A stretch of DNA of 64,000 nt from Endozoicomonas sp. ISHI1 (lineage in GTDB: Bacteria > Pseudomonadota > Gammaproteobacteria > Pseudomonadales > Endozoicomonadaceae). The stretch is from assembly GCF_024606225.1 (NCBI RefSeq), contig NZ_JAGRPU010000012.1, positions 1 through 64,000 of the forward strand, given 5' to 3'. A model generated the notes under the pieces. The model saw nothing but the letters and a program-made list of their open reading frames with translations, ran no database searches and was not told the DNA's origin. Numbering within the stretch: position 1 is the stretch's first letter; each line of letters begins with the position of its first letter. Of this stretch, positions 11,080-20,495 are shown one piece after another. The position numbers and the translations under genes are program-made.

Positions 11080-12185
11080 TTATCTGCCTTCTGACTCTGC
11101 TCTCTGGGGCGAACTGAAACTGCTATCCTCTCGGCCGTACCCAGTGGAATCTCACCCAGAACAGTGACATGAAAGTACTTTTCACCGTTACGGAACACTT
11201 TGGATACTGCTGCCATAGAGCCTATCTGCTCGGTGGCCTGACTCAATACCCGTGTTTCGTCGGGCTCAACAAATACTGAAAAGCTGGCCAATCCATCAGA
11301 AAAGTTCAGAGTATCCACTTTCTGACTGCTGACGGCTGAGTTTCTGCTGCTGTGACCATGAGGCGAAAAACCTTCAGGTATCCAACCAGTTTCCCAGCTC
11401 CATTCCGCCTTTCCAGGAACGGATTTGCCACTCAGTTTTACCACATTCTTACCTGTTGATGCAGGCAGTTTTCGCTTTAAGCGCTCCAGCTCTTGAGAGG
11501 TCAGGTTTCCCGGAAGCTCAAGGCTGGTGAATTGCATTCTCTCAATGATCCTGCCTTCACTATCTACCATTACGGACTTGAGGAGCAGACCGGTTCGACG
11601 ATCCAGCCATAATTGGTAACCATAACGAAACCGATCCGTTGGCACCACCAGCAGCTGAACAGCTTCCCGACCCGCTATACGATCCAGAGCGGCTGGCTTC
11701 AGCTTGTAATGGTTGTCAAAATGACCGGAAGTAAAACGTCCCACCATCGGAACCAGAGACTCATGTTCAAATCTTGTGGGTTCTCTTCCAGCACTGGCGA
11801 AAGTGATAATCTTTCCCTGACGAACCATCTCTCTGGGCAATCCATCCAGAAAAGCAATACTTTCCAGCTCTTCTGACTTGCCACCCACTTTTTGAAGCGT
11901 GTGCGCCACTGCCAGGGTTTCTAGGTTAGCACCCTGTTGGTAAACAAAGTGTCCGCGATAGGTAAGATTTTGAGTGGCTTGAATCATGGTTTCCAACCAT
12001 TTCTCAGGCGTATCGGCAGACTTTGATGACTGGCCGACAGACTTTGATGACTGACCGGCAGGCTTTGATGACTGACCAGCAGGTTCTGATGATTGGTCAA
12101 CAGGAAATGCGTGACCCTCCAGTGCTACCAGTAAGACCAGCAGCAAAGGCATTAAATGCCCCCTATTCAATCGAATTCCTTTCAT
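11076..12185 (-). CDS. mucB: Sigma-E regulator MucB/RseB
   Basis: MucB is a periplasmic, lipoprotein-fold protein that binds the anti-sigma factor MucA and blocks its proteolysis until envelope stress is sensed. A signal peptide is visible (MPLLLVLLVALEGHA), then the MucB/RseB N-terminal domain (EKWLETMIQATQNLTYRGHF; HESLVPMVGRF) and a C-terminal domain. The frame can be extended to a TTG at 12203 inside mucA, but the ATG at 12185, just past the mucA stop, is the simpler start. Between signal peptide and domain is an unusual tandem heptad-like repeat of about four units (consensus QSSKSAG), encoded by near-identical 21-bp repeats, probably a flexible linker. Confidence 0.93.
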   Translation of the reverse strand: MKGIRLNRGHLMPLLLVLLVALEGHAFPVDQSSEPAGQSSKPAGQSSKSVGQSSKSADTPEKWLETMIQATQNLTYRGHFVYQQGANLETLAVAHTLQKVGGKSEELESIAFLDGLPREMVRQGKIITFASAGREPTRFEHESLVPMVGRFTSGHFDNHYKLKPAALDRIAGREAVQLLVVPTDRFRYGYQLWLDRRTGLLLKSVMVDSEGRIIERMQFTSLELPGNLTSQELERLKRKLPASTGKNVVKLSGKSVPGKAEWSWETGWIPEGFSPHGHSSRNSAVSSQKVDTLNFSDGLASFSVFVEPDETRVLSQATEQIGSMAAVSKVFRNGEKYFHVTVLGEIPLGTAERIAVSVRPREQSQKADK

Positions 12186-12189
12186 AGAC

Positions 12190-12870
12190 TCATTGTGATT
12201 CAAAAGTGGTCAAGCGCGCAAAAGGGAGGATTCCCTGTCCTGAATTCATGGCACTCATTTCAGCATGCTGAAGCGCATACGCCCTGAAACGCTCCCTGAT
12301 AGCCCTGTCAGCAACACTCTGTGCCTGTGCGAGCTGTTCCGGGGTAATACTGTCATGCTGACGAGAACTGTATCCCGCCTGAATTCCAGCAGCACCGTAG
12401 CCGTTTTGAGCAATTTGTACTGGTTGTGACAATGTCGTTTGATCAGTTACCGATGCTACCAGAGGCAGAGCTTCAGGGGTAGAATTGTAATTTTTCACAC
12501 CCAGCAGCACAGCCAATGCAACAGAAGCAGCAACCACTACTCGCCCCGCTTTAGACCACCACCGGTCAACAACCTCAAGAACGCCCTGGCTGGAAGCAGA
12601 TGTCTCTTTGGCCACAGATTGAGGTACCTCAGACTTCAACCTGTCACGAATAGCGGCTGACAAATCGATATTCACAAACTCGTTGGTTTCATGCCGCAGT
12701 GCGTCACCCACCATTTGATATCGGCGAGCTTTATCTCGCAAGTCTTCATCGCTGCCGATATTATCCAGCACTCGACGAAGCTCAAACTCTCCTGCTTCAC
12801 CGTCCATTGCTGCGGACAGCGACTCATTCAACCTTTCCTGGGCATGATTGTGAGGTGTTTTCTCACTCAT
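12190..12870 (-). CDS. mucA: Anti-sigma-E factor MucA/RseA
   Basis: MucA holds the sigma factor AlgU/RpoE at the inner membrane. The N-terminal cytoplasmic sigma-binding domain is clear (LNESLSAAMDGEAGEFELRR). A transmembrane helix follows (VVVAASVALAVLLGV), then a periplasmic tail of about 85 residues that would bind MucB. The frame is open to an ATG at 12939, but the ATG at 12870 (MSEKTPH) has an AGAGG ribosome-binding site eight bases upstream and gives the family-like N-terminus. It is separated from rpoE by a 167-bp inverted-repeat element, so its supply relative to the sigma factor may be altered. Confidence 0.93.
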   Translation of the reverse strand: MSEKTPHNHAQERLNESLSAAMDGEAGEFELRRVLDNIGSDEDLRDKARRYQMVGDALRHETNEFVNIDLSAAIRDRLKSEVPQSVAKETSASSQGVLEVVDRWWSKAGRVVVAASVALAVLLGVKNYNSTPEALPLVASVTDQTTLSQPVQIAQNGYGAAGIQAGYSSRQHDSITPEQLAQAQSVADRAIRERFRAYALQHAEMSAMNSGQGILPFARLTTFESQ

Positions 12871-13002
12871 TGGCATACCTCTGGTCTCCCGGTCCAGCTG
12901 ATACACGATGCAAAAAGTATCAGCAGTTTCAGTCAACATAATACGAAAATGAATCCTCTAAGGGAGTCATTTTCCTCCCTAAAGGCTGTAACGGCCTGTT
13001 AT

Positions 13003-13169
13003 CTAGCAGCCTGTCGGACTTAAGGCTGTCCTACTGCGGTTGCAATAAATTGGTCTAAAAATTCCTGCTTCTTCGTCAAATAGCTCGCTATTCTCCTCAG
13101 AAGCAGAAATTTTTATCCTCAATTTCTTGCAATCCTCGCTACGGACGCTTAAGTCCGACAGGCTGCTAG
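13003..13169. repeat. 167-bp inverted-repeat element, copy A (MITE-like)
   Basis: The element has perfect 22-bp terminal inverted repeats beginning CTAGCAGCCTGTCGGACTTA. The interior is also an imperfect palindrome around a central ATAGCTCGCTAT-like core, so the whole could fold into a hairpin with arms of about 80 bp. It contains no reading frame. It matches copies at 17560 and 59456 with about one difference each. Here it fills the rpoE-mucA gap, and its terminal CTAG provides the rpoE stop codon (TAG, 13168-13166). Confidence 0.9.
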
Positions 13170-13753
13170 GAATTACGGCGCAAAAGTGGCTCGACTACCT
13201 TGTCAATTGCCTCCCTGGCCCGGAAGATTCTTGATCTAACCGTGCCAACGGGGCAATCCATTACATTGGCAATTTCGTCATAGCTGAGCCCATCAAACTC
13301 CCTCAGCACTACAGCAGTTCGTAACTCGTCTGGCAGACGTCGGATCACATCATGGATCACCTGCTCAATCTCATCCCGATAAAGATTCCGCTCGGGGGTT
13401 TCAACCACTCGAATAGCCGTTACGGTATCCAATAGATCTGCATCATGAACATCCACCTCAGACTCTGGAATCTTGCGCCCCTTGGAAACCAGATAATTCT
13501 TGGCAGTATTGACGGCAATCCGATAGAGCCAGGTGTAAAAAGAACTGTCGCCACGGAACTTGTCTATCGCCCGATAGGCCTTAATAAAGGCCTCCTGAGC
13601 TACATCCTGCACTTCCTGATAGTCAGTAATGTAACTGCCTACCAGACCCAGTACCCGATGCTGATACTTGAGCACTAGCATATCGAAAGCCGTCTTATCG
13701 CCTTTCTGCACGCGCTCAACGAGCTGCTTATCCGCCTGTGGTTGTTCTACCAT
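13166..13753 (-). CDS. rpoE: RNA polymerase sigma-E factor (AlgU/RpoE)
   Basis: This ECF sigma factor drives the envelope-stress regulon. The 195-residue protein shows region 2 (YQEVQDVAQEAFIKAYRAID, then TWLYRIAVNTAKNYLV) and region 4 with the helix-turn-helix GLSYDEIANVMDCPVGTVRS. It is the first gene of the mucABCD operon. A sigma-E-type promoter lies 162-189 bp upstream, indicating autoregulation. Its stop codon is formed by the end of an inserted 167-bp repeat, so the last one or two residues may differ from the ancestral protein. Confidence 0.97.
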   Translation of the reverse strand: MVEQPQADKQLVERVQKGDKTAFDMLVLKYQHRVLGLVGSYITDYQEVQDVAQEAFIKAYRAIDKFRGDSSFYTWLYRIAVNTAKNYLVSKGRKIPESEVDVHDADLLDTVTAIRVVETPERNLYRDEIEQVIHDVIRRLPDELRTAVVLREFDGLSYDEIANVMDCPVGTVRSRIFRAREAIDKVVEPLLRRNS

Positions 13754-14532
13754 AGAGGGAGTCCCCCACTACTGCAGAAAACACAAGGGCGAATGGCGAA
13801 GGAATAAACAGATGCAACTGCCAACTGATCGAACGCAAATCGGCGCCCCAGCTGACAAGACTCCCCCCCCTTCCACAAACACACGATCGTGCAGTGAACT
13901 CTGTTTTCTTCTATATAGACCATGTTTCGGCCAGAAAGTTCCCGAACTCATTCAAAAAAATTTCACAGTATCGGCTGAAAACTGACTCGGATCATCACAG
14001 CGTACTATAGTGCTCACTATAATTTCTATATACTAGATACCGATTTTTCAGTCTTTTATAACGCCGTACGTTGAGTCTGCTCATACAGCCAAAAGCCAAG
14101 ACAGCATTACGAAACTTTGTTAGCGTAATGTTTTTCACTGTAAAGGTGAGTGATTTTCTTCGTACATTCCATCGGCAACCTCTGGCGCAGCTTTAGATGG
14201 AAGTGAGTTTAACCATCATGGTTGTGAGTTCCAGTTTCACCTGCAAAACGACCATATTCACTCCATACCCGGCTAAAGGAGACTGACCCGAGATAGTGCA
14301 CGTGCTGAGGATGGCAGAAAATTTTAGGCCCATTCGCTGCCACCGCTTAAAAGTAGTCTGTTTACGGTCAGCCTCTCGGGCACAGGAAACTGCGCAGTCC
14401 AGCCTGAACACCTGATGTCCAGTGGATAATATCCCTGCCCGTGTTCATAATATTTTTCAGACCGGAGCCTGTCGGTGACGAGCTCCTGAAACAGACCCCG
14501 CAGTCTGTTATTAGAGGGATCAGGGAATATAC
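13754..14532. other. Intergenic region between rpoE and nadB
   Basis: This 779-bp divergent gap holds the sigma-E-type promoter of rpoE. Near nadB there are two inverted repeats: GGAGC...GCTCC (14464-14486) and AACAGAC...GTCTGTT (14490-14509), which could be leader hairpins or regulator sites. No convincing gene is visible; short frames here overlap on both strands and lack family resemblance. Confidence 0.5.
13915..13942 (-). promoter_or_regulatory. Putative sigma-E-dependent promoter of rpoE
   Basis: On the minus strand the -35 GGAACTT (13942-13936) is separated by 16 bp from a -10 TCTAT (13919-13915). This matches the known sigma-E consensus GGAACTT-N15/16-TCTRA closely. The position upstream of rpoE fits the autoregulated promoter seen in other gammaproteobacteria. 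Confidence 0.75.
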
Positions 14533-16161
14533 ATGCATCCGATACTTGACTATGACGTAGTAATCATTGGCAGTGGCGCAGCGGGACTGACACTGGCACT
14601 CCACCTGGATAGCCACCTGCGCGTCGCCATTTTGAGTAAGGGCGAGTTAATGGCCGGCTCTTCAGCCGGGGCCCAGGGTGGAGTCGCAGCCGTTCTGGAC
14701 ACACAGCAGGACAGCCTGGATAAACATATAGAAGATACACTCATAGCAGGTGCGGGACTCTGCAGGGAGTCTACTGTCAGACACGTTGTAGAACAGGGTA
14801 ATGCCAGCATCCAGTGGCTGATTGACCAGGGCGTCCCCTTTACCCGTGAACAGGAGGATGAAAAGAATTTTGACTTTCACCTGACCCGGGAAGGCGGTCA
14901 CAGCACCAGAAGAATTATTCATGCCGCTGATGCAACCGGCAGAGCCATTTCAGAAACCCTGATCGACAAAGCCAGGAAACAACCCAACATTGACCTCTAT
15001 GAACATCATCTGGCCATCGACGTCGTTTCTACCAGTAAACTTGGTCTGGATGAACAAAAGTGCGTCGGGGTTTATGTACTGGATATCCATTCAGACCAGG
15101 TAAAACTGTTCCGCGGACGTGCACAGGCTATTGCCAGTGGTGGTGCCAGCAAAGCCTATCTTTTTACCACTAATAGCGATGGTGCCAGCGGAGACGGTAT
15201 AGCCATGGCCTGGCGTGCCGGCTGCCGGGTTGCCAACCTGGAGTTTAACCAGTTTCATCCTACCTGCCTGTTCCACCCCAAGGCCAAGTCCTTCCTGATA
15301 TCTGAAGCTGTCCGCGGAGAAGGTGGTTTGCTAGTGCGACCTGATGGAACTCGCTTCATGGATGACTACGACCAACGAGGTGAACTGGCCCCCAGGGATA
15401 TTGTCGCCAGAGCCATTGATCATGAAATGAAGAAGCTGGGTGCAGACTGCCTGTTTCTGGATATCAGTCACCAGCCACGGGACTTCATTAAATCTCATTT
15501 CCCGAATATTTATGAGCGGTGCCTGAAATACGGGATTGATATGACCCGCGAACCACTTCCTATCGTTCCGGCAGCTCACTACACCTGCGGCGGCATTCTT
15601 GTGGATCTTAACGGCCAAACTGATCTCCCGGGACTTTACGCCATCGGTGAATGTTCATTTACCGGACTGCATGGAGCCAACCGTCTGGCCAGCAACTCAC
15701 TATTGGAATGCTTTGTCAGCGCCAGAAGTTGCGCCGAAGATATTAACCGTACCATCGCCGATCAACCTCCCTGCCCTGAAATTCCAGCATGGGACGACAG
15801 TCTGGTGACCGACTCTGATGAAAATGTTGTGATCTCACACAACTGGGATGAGCTCAGACGCTTCATGTGGGACTACGTAGGCATTGTCAGGACGACTAAG
15901 CGGCTTCTGAGAGCCAGGAACCGATCCAGATTATTGCAACATGAGATTCATGATTTTTACAGCAACTTCAAGATCAGCAATGACTTGATTGAATTGAGGA
16001 ATCTGTCCCAGGTTGCAGAGCTGATTATTGAATGTGCTCTCTCCCGGCAGGAGTCCCGGGGACTGCATTTCAATCTGGACTTCCCATTCACACTGGAATC
16101 CAGCAAAGAAACCACCCTGATACCAGAAAACTTTGTACCGGAAAACGCAATCACTTTTTAA
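14533..16161 (+). CDS. nadB: L-aspartate oxidase
   Basis: NadB oxidises L-aspartate to iminoaspartate, the first step of de novo NAD synthesis in the cytoplasm, with FAD as cofactor. The 542-residue protein opens with the dinucleotide-binding motif VVIIGSGAAGLTLALHL (residues 9-25) and has the succinate dehydrogenase/fumarate reductase flavoprotein signatures SSAGAQGGVAAVL, LEFNQFHPTCLF and GLHGANRLASNSLLE. A purine-rich site (GAGGGATCAGGG) precedes the ATG. It is divergent from rpoE, an arrangement shared with Pseudomonas and E. coli. Confidence 0.97.
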   Translation: MHPILDYDVVIIGSGAAGLTLALHLDSHLRVAILSKGELMAGSSAGAQGGVAAVLDTQQDSLDKHIEDTLIAGAGLCRESTVRHVVEQGNASIQWLIDQGVPFTREQEDEKNFDFHLTREGGHSTRRIIHAADATGRAISETLIDKARKQPNIDLYEHHLAIDVVSTSKLGLDEQKCVGVYVLDIHSDQVKLFRGRAQAIASGGASKAYLFTTNSDGASGDGIAMAWRAGCRVANLEFNQFHPTCLFHPKAKSFLISEAVRGEGGLLVRPDGTRFMDDYDQRGELAPRDIVARAIDHEMKKLGADCLFLDISHQPRDFIKSHFPNIYERCLKYGIDMTREPLPIVPAAHYTCGGILVDLNGQTDLPGLYAIGECSFTGLHGANRLASNSLLECFVSARSCAEDINRTIADQPPCPEIPAWDDSLVTDSDENVVISHNWDELRRFMWDYVGIVRTTKRLLRARNRSRLLQHEIHDFYSNFKISNDLIELRNLSQVAELIIECALSRQESRGLHFNLDFPFTLESSKETTLIPENFVPENAITF

Positions 16162-16173
16162 TGTCCCCGAATC

Positions 16174-16220
16174 GCTGGAATCCACAGCCCGGGCATTGTG
16201 TCTAAGCGGTGGGTTCCAGC
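16174..16220. terminator. Possible bidirectional terminator hairpin
   Basis: An inverted repeat GCTGGAATCCAC (16174-16185) / GTGGGTTCCAGC (16209-16220) lies between the convergent nadB and MFS genes and overlaps the last codons of the latter. It lacks a clear T-run, so termination is only likely. Confidence 0.35.
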
Positions 16221-17494
16221 TCATCAGAGAATGTTGGATGACTCCTTCGCTGTTCAGGTGATATCAGCATAGCCCCCAAACAACCTGCCAACCCACTGAT
16301 CATCAGGTAAAATGCAGGAGCTGCCTGCAAGTGAGTCACTCGAATCAAACCCATTGAGATAACTGGGCCAAAGCCGGCAAAAATCATAGCGGCGATATTG
16401 TATACGCAAGCCATTCCGGTAAAACGGATGCCTGTTGGAAAGGCCGAGACCAGCAGCAAAAGTGAAATGCCATCGATAATCCCCCAAAGGATGGCCCCGA
16501 TTAAAGCAGTCACCAACAGATTCGCATCGCCAGAAGCATACCAATCGAAAAGTGGCCAGGCCATCACAACGATCAGAAGAGAAGCGCTGAGCATCAGATA
16601 GCGCCTGTCGACCCGATCAGCCAGCCAGCCCATCAGCAGGCATAAAGGCACTCCGGCGAACATGCTGAGGCCATTGGCAAGAGCCACCTCTCTGGCTGGA
16701 TAGTCGAGCAATCGAGTCAGATAGCCAGGGATAAACAAGACCAGCACTGTCACAGCAACCAGCACCGGCATGACCAGCAGTAGCCCGGTAAAAATTTGTG
16801 ACTTGTAGTGTTTCAACAGCGTGAGCACTGGTACTTTTTCCACTTCACCCTGTGTCAACAGAAGTCTGAAAGCTTCTGGCTCCACAAAACGTCTTCTGAC
16901 GACATAACTGACAGCTCCAAGAGATCCACCCAGTATGAAGGGCACTCGCCATCCCCAATCAATCATGTGTTCCATCGTCAATAGATGAACCAGTAGCCCA
17001 TGCAGGCTGACACCCAGCAGAGTTCCAGCCAGAGTCGCCGCACCCAGAATGCTGACAGCAAAGCCTTGTGTTCGGGCAGGGACGGTTTCATAGAGATAAG
17101 TGAAAGCACCAGAAAGCTCACCTGCAAAAGAGAATCCTTGCAAAAACCTCAAAAGAGCAAGAAGAACAGGGGCCAGCAGACCCCACTGGGCATAACCGGG
17201 TAACAGACCAATCAACAATGTTGAGATCGCCATTAGCAGAATGGTGACCGTAAAACTCGCCTTACGGCTGTAGCGATCTCCCCAGTGACTGAAGGCAATA
17301 GCCCCAAGCGGTCTGGAAATATATCCAAACGCAAAAGTAATAAAGGTATTAATCAGCGAACCGGTAGTATCTGAGGCAGGAAAAAAAACCTGCGAGATGT
17401 AGGCTGCCATGTGCGCATAAACGGTAAAGTCATAGGCCTCAAGGAGTCCGCCCAAGGATGTAATCGCTACCACCTTTTTCTGGGGCAAAGCCAT
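16202..17494 (-). CDS. MFS transporter, metabolite:H+ symporter (MHS) type
   Basis: The 430-residue protein has about twelve transmembrane helices. The first-helix motif GGLLEAYDFTVYAHMA and the loop HWGDRYSRK are typical of the metabolite:proton symporter family, which includes carriers of proline/betaine, alpha-ketoglutarate and citrate. The substrate cannot be told from sequence alone. The second-half loop GWLADRVDRRYLM repeats the MFS signature. It is convergent with nadB and stands alone; a 167-bp repeat element lies 65 bp upstream of its ATG and could affect its expression. Confidence 0.85.
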   Translation of the reverse strand: MALPQKKVVAITSLGGLLEAYDFTVYAHMAAYISQVFFPASDTTGSLINTFITFAFGYISRPLGAIAFSHWGDRYSRKASFTVTILLMAISTLLIGLLPGYAQWGLLAPVLLALLRFLQGFSFAGELSGAFTYLYETVPARTQGFAVSILGAATLAGTLLGVSLHGLLVHLLTMEHMIDWGWRVPFILGGSLGAVSYVVRRRFVEPEAFRLLLTQGEVEKVPVLTLLKHYKSQIFTGLLLVMPVLVAVTVLVLFIPGYLTRLLDYPAREVALANGLSMFAGVPLCLLMGWLADRVDRRYLMLSASLLIVVMAWPLFDWYASGDANLLVTALIGAILWGIIDGISLLLLVSAFPTGIRFTGMACVYNIAAMIFAGFGPVISMGLIRVTHLQAAPAFYLMISGLAGCLGAMLISPEQRRSHPTFSDELEPTA

Positions 17495-17559
17495 AACTGC
17501 CTCTCTGAAAAATCAATCAACAATATTCATAAATCAACAATGAACGACTGAAACAATTT

Positions 17560-17726
17560 CTAGCAGCCTGTCGGACTTAAGCGTCCGTAGCGAGGATTGC
17601 AAGAAATTGAGGATAAAAATTTCTGCTTCTGAGGAGAATAGCGAGCTATTTGACGAAGAAGCAGGAATTTTTAGACCAATTTATTGCAACCGCAGCAGGA
17701 CAGCCTTAAGTCCGACAGGCTGCTAG
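17560..17726. repeat. 167-bp inverted-repeat element, copy B (MITE-like)
   Basis: It is the same element as at 13003-13169 but in the opposite orientation, with the same 22-bp terminal repeats and CTAG at both ends. Read in the same direction it differs from copy A at about one position. It lies between the MFS gene and the LuxR-type gene, upstream of the former and downstream of the latter. Confidence 0.9.
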
Positions 17727-17835
17727 TCACCCTCGGGGATGATAAATTTTCGACGGCAAAAAAATGGCTTGATTTGATCCCAATATGTTTGTGAAACGGC
17801 AACAGATACCATTGTACGTTCCTGATGCGCATGTA

Positions 17836-18585
17836 TCAGTTAACCATTACCATAGACAACTGTCTGAGACGTAAGGTGGGAGGCAGAAAGTCGTGACAGC
17901 CCACAGAAATCGCCGCTTCTATCAGCTGAGCGATGGAGTGTACTTCAAACTTTTTTTTCAGATGCTCAATGTGGGACCGGATGGTATTTTCAGACAGTGA
18001 CAGAATACCTGCAATCTGCTTAATCTGTTGATTACAAATCAGGAAAAACAGCACCTCTGACTCTCTGGGGCTCAGACTGGGCATAACGCCTATGCGGAAT
18101 GTCGACTGACCTTTGGCTCGACCATCCAGTTTCATCAGGCAGCGTATATTCAAAGCAGCCTTCATCCAAGACTGTGTCACCGAATGACCATGACTAAGCA
18201 CCCCGTCTATCTGGTGCAGATGGTTGTAGTGAGGTTTTTTCCTGGAAATGTAGGCAAACCAGCCATTTCCTCCCGGATGCACATTCAGGACAGTAATCTC
18301 TTTTTTCTCGCTGACACAAATGTTGTTCTGCGCCACAATCTGGTCAGAACAGCAAGAGAATATAGGTGCCGGAATCTCCGAAAACCGTTTACCACATACT
18401 TTGTAGCGCAGGGGAATACCATACAACCAGAGAGAGTGCTCATTGAGATAGAACGCTCTGTCGTGACAGTCATGAACCCCCCAGGCCTGCAAGTGGTCGT
18501 GTTCCATAAAATGCATGAAGTCACTGGAGAGCTCTGGAGCAGAAGATACGTTATCGATAGAGATCATTTTTGTTATCACAATCAT
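17836..18585 (-). CDS. LuxR-family transcriptional regulator with PAS-like sensor region
   Basis: The C-terminal 60 residues (about 183-240) form a LuxR/FixJ-type helix-turn-helix: LSPRESEVLFFLICN, then IAGILSLSENTIRSHIEHLK. The N-terminal 170 residues have a PAS-like feel (SLWLYGIPLRYKVCGKRFSE) but no clear autoinducer-binding or receiver signature, so the signal is unknown. The ATG at 18585 and one six codons later both have weak ribosome-binding sites. It is divergent from the glycine-rich membrane protein gene and may regulate it; that is inference. Confidence 0.75.
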   Translation of the reverse strand: MIVITKMISIDNVSSAPELSSDFMHFMEHDHLQAWGVHDCHDRAFYLNEHSLWLYGIPLRYKVCGKRFSEIPAPIFSCCSDQIVAQNNICVSEKKEITVLNVHPGGNGWFAYISRKKPHYNHLHQIDGVLSHGHSVTQSWMKAALNIRCLMKLDGRAKGQSTFRIGVMPSLSPRESEVLFFLICNQQIKQIAGILSLSENTIRSHIEHLKKKFEVHSIAQLIEAAISVGCHDFLPPTLRLRQLSMVMVN

Positions 18586-18971
18586 TATGACTCAAGACAC
18601 CAAGTTTGCTCCTGACCACCGTGGCCCAACATAACGAATTACAATCCGGACAGCACTCTGAAGCACTCCCCGGAAGCCAGCTCAAAGCAACATGAGTCCC
18701 AATCCATTCAGTTGTAATTCAGGGCAAACCCAACCTAAGAATGAACAAGGATAGACCAATATCGACCATACCTGTGCGAACGATCATACTTTTAAAATTA
18801 AACATGAGTACCATTCAATAAACTCCATGTAAATCTGCAAGTGTTTTGATTGGACAGGTAAAAATGTGATGTCTAAGCTTCCCGCTACTCAGGCGGACTC
18901 TCAAGTAATCCGTTAAATGCGGGGATTACCCTTTTCTTTTGGTATTTATTTTACAGGTGGTTCATAGTTTC
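18586..18971. other. Divergent intergenic region
   Basis: No gene is visible in this gap. Near its right end an inverted repeat GTAATCC...GGATTAC (18905-18929) could be an operator for the plus-strand membrane-protein gene. The rest is AT-rich and without recognised structure. Confidence 0.4.
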
Positions 18972-20342
18972 ATGGAAATACTTTCAAGCCTGCTTCTGGC
19001 CTTGATTCTCCCTTTTTGTTCTTCTCTATGGGCTGTGAATAATGAGATCAGTGCAGATGACCTTTTGCCATACGATCCTCAGGAGGGTGGTGCTATCTCT
19101 GAAAGAGACAGAAGAGAGGCTCGAAGAGGCGGAGGCTCCTCAGGTGGCGGAAAAAGTAGCAGTTCCAAAGGAGGCGGTTACAAAGGTGGTGGTTACAAAG
19201 GTGGCGGTTCAAAAGGAAGTGGTCACAAGGTGACGAGCTACATAAAATCGTCAGCATCAAAAGCCAGAGTTAAAATTGCAAAATTCATGAAAGGTTATTC
19301 GATGACCACCTCTAAAAAAATATCTGTCTCAATAAACCCGCTGGGTAAGTCCTTGCGGGGGAGTCAGGCAATAAACAAGATTGAGTCAAAAGTCCGCTTT
19401 CAGGCTAAAGAATCTGATTTTCTTTACTACACACTTAGGGGACATGCATCACTGAAAAATTTGTTCCATCTGATTTTAATCGAAGATCCGGAAGACTCCT
19501 CAGAATTGTATCTTGGTTTCTATGAAGAGGATGAAGGTAGTGTTATTGATACAGCTGTTTTAAGTGCAACGCCTGCGCCCATCTTTTTGCAGGACGTTTT
19601 ATATAAGTCTGACACATCAGCTCCTGCAATCAATGGCACTATTACCAAAAGCACGGCTCTGCCAACTCATTCAGGTCAGCCTTTAAACAAGACTTTTATA
19701 AATACAAATTCGACCTCCCAAAATACAACCGGGTTACGCGACTTGATGCCAAAGGAGCGTGAGTTTAAGCCCTTCAGACCCATTCTAAGCTTGAAAAAAG
19801 AGCTGGAATATTCAATCGAAGTGGCTTGGAAATCAAGGGATGTAATAACGTCGGCAACAATGTCTGATACCAGTGATATGACCTATACAACAGTCAGCCC
19901 TTCAGCAACACTGTCTTCGTCGCTACAGTCCTCGTCAATATCATCTTCGACGAAACAAGTGCTGCCAGACGCCTCTGAGGCTATTCCGGAAAATGTCGGC
20001 ACGCAGATTATTATCAAAAATAAAGAGGGAATGATTCTGGCAACATTAAATCTTGATCTGGAGCCTGGGTATTTTTCATTCAGTGATGAAAATGGATATG
20101 TACTGGAATACAGAATTGACGAGTTTGGTATTCATCAGCTAACAAAAATCCACACTGAAACTGAATATGCGAACGAAAACAGATACAATTTTTTCTTTCC
20201 AGAACAGCATCAGGATTACAGCGGCGTGTACGCGTTTCTCGGTGGGTTTTGCGGGTTTATAGTAGTTGCCGGGGCTTTGTCAGTATTAGCAGTCCATTGT
20301 GGAAATCGTCGGGCGAAGACACTTCATGGAACGCCTTTGTAA
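18972..20342 (+). CDS. Secreted or membrane-anchored protein with Gly/Ser/Lys-rich tract, unknown function
   Basis: The frame opens at a TTG at 18939, but the ATG at 18972 (MEILSSLLLALILPFCSSLW) starts directly at a signal peptide, so I chose it (456 residues). After cleavage comes a low-complexity tract (about residues 43-78) of GGGYK-like repeats. A middle domain of unknown fold follows, then a Ser/Thr-rich stretch (about 300-335). One C-terminal transmembrane helix (GFCGFIVVAGALSVLAVHC) is followed by a short basic tail. The layout resembles a type I membrane protein with a mucin-like stalk, unusual for a bacterium. I do not recognise the family. A surface or host-contact role is conceivable. 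Confidence 0.6.
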   Translation: MEILSSLLLALILPFCSSLWAVNNEISADDLLPYDPQEGGAISERDRREARRGGGSSGGGKSSSSKGGGYKGGGYKGGGSKGSGHKVTSYIKSSASKARVKIAKFMKGYSMTTSKKISVSINPLGKSLRGSQAINKIESKVRFQAKESDFLYYTLRGHASLKNLFHLILIEDPEDSSELYLGFYEEDEGSVIDTAVLSATPAPIFLQDVLYKSDTSAPAINGTITKSTALPTHSGQPLNKTFINTNSTSQNTTGLRDLMPKEREFKPFRPILSLKKELEYSIEVAWKSRDVITSATMSDTSDMTYTTVSPSATLSSSLQSSSISSSTKQVLPDASEAIPENVGTQIIIKNKEGMILATLNLDLEPGYFSFSDENGYVLEYRIDEFGIHQLTKIHTETEYANENRYNFFFPEQHQDYSGVYAFLGGFCGFIVVAGALSVLAVHCGNRRAKTLHGTPL

Positions 20343-20495
20343 AAATGACCCTGAGCTTCTGTATACGTTTCCCTTTTCTCCAGCTGCAGCATTGATGGCG
20401 TTACTGCTGCGATATTATCAACGATATTTTACCGATAGTCTGGAGCAGGGAAGCAACTGTATTCCTCATGGAAGCGATGACATAATTTTAATACT

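Noticed and set aside
14193-14411. Small frames upstream of nadB
   Set aside because: Frames on both strands are short, lack ribosome-binding sites and show no recognisable protein features.
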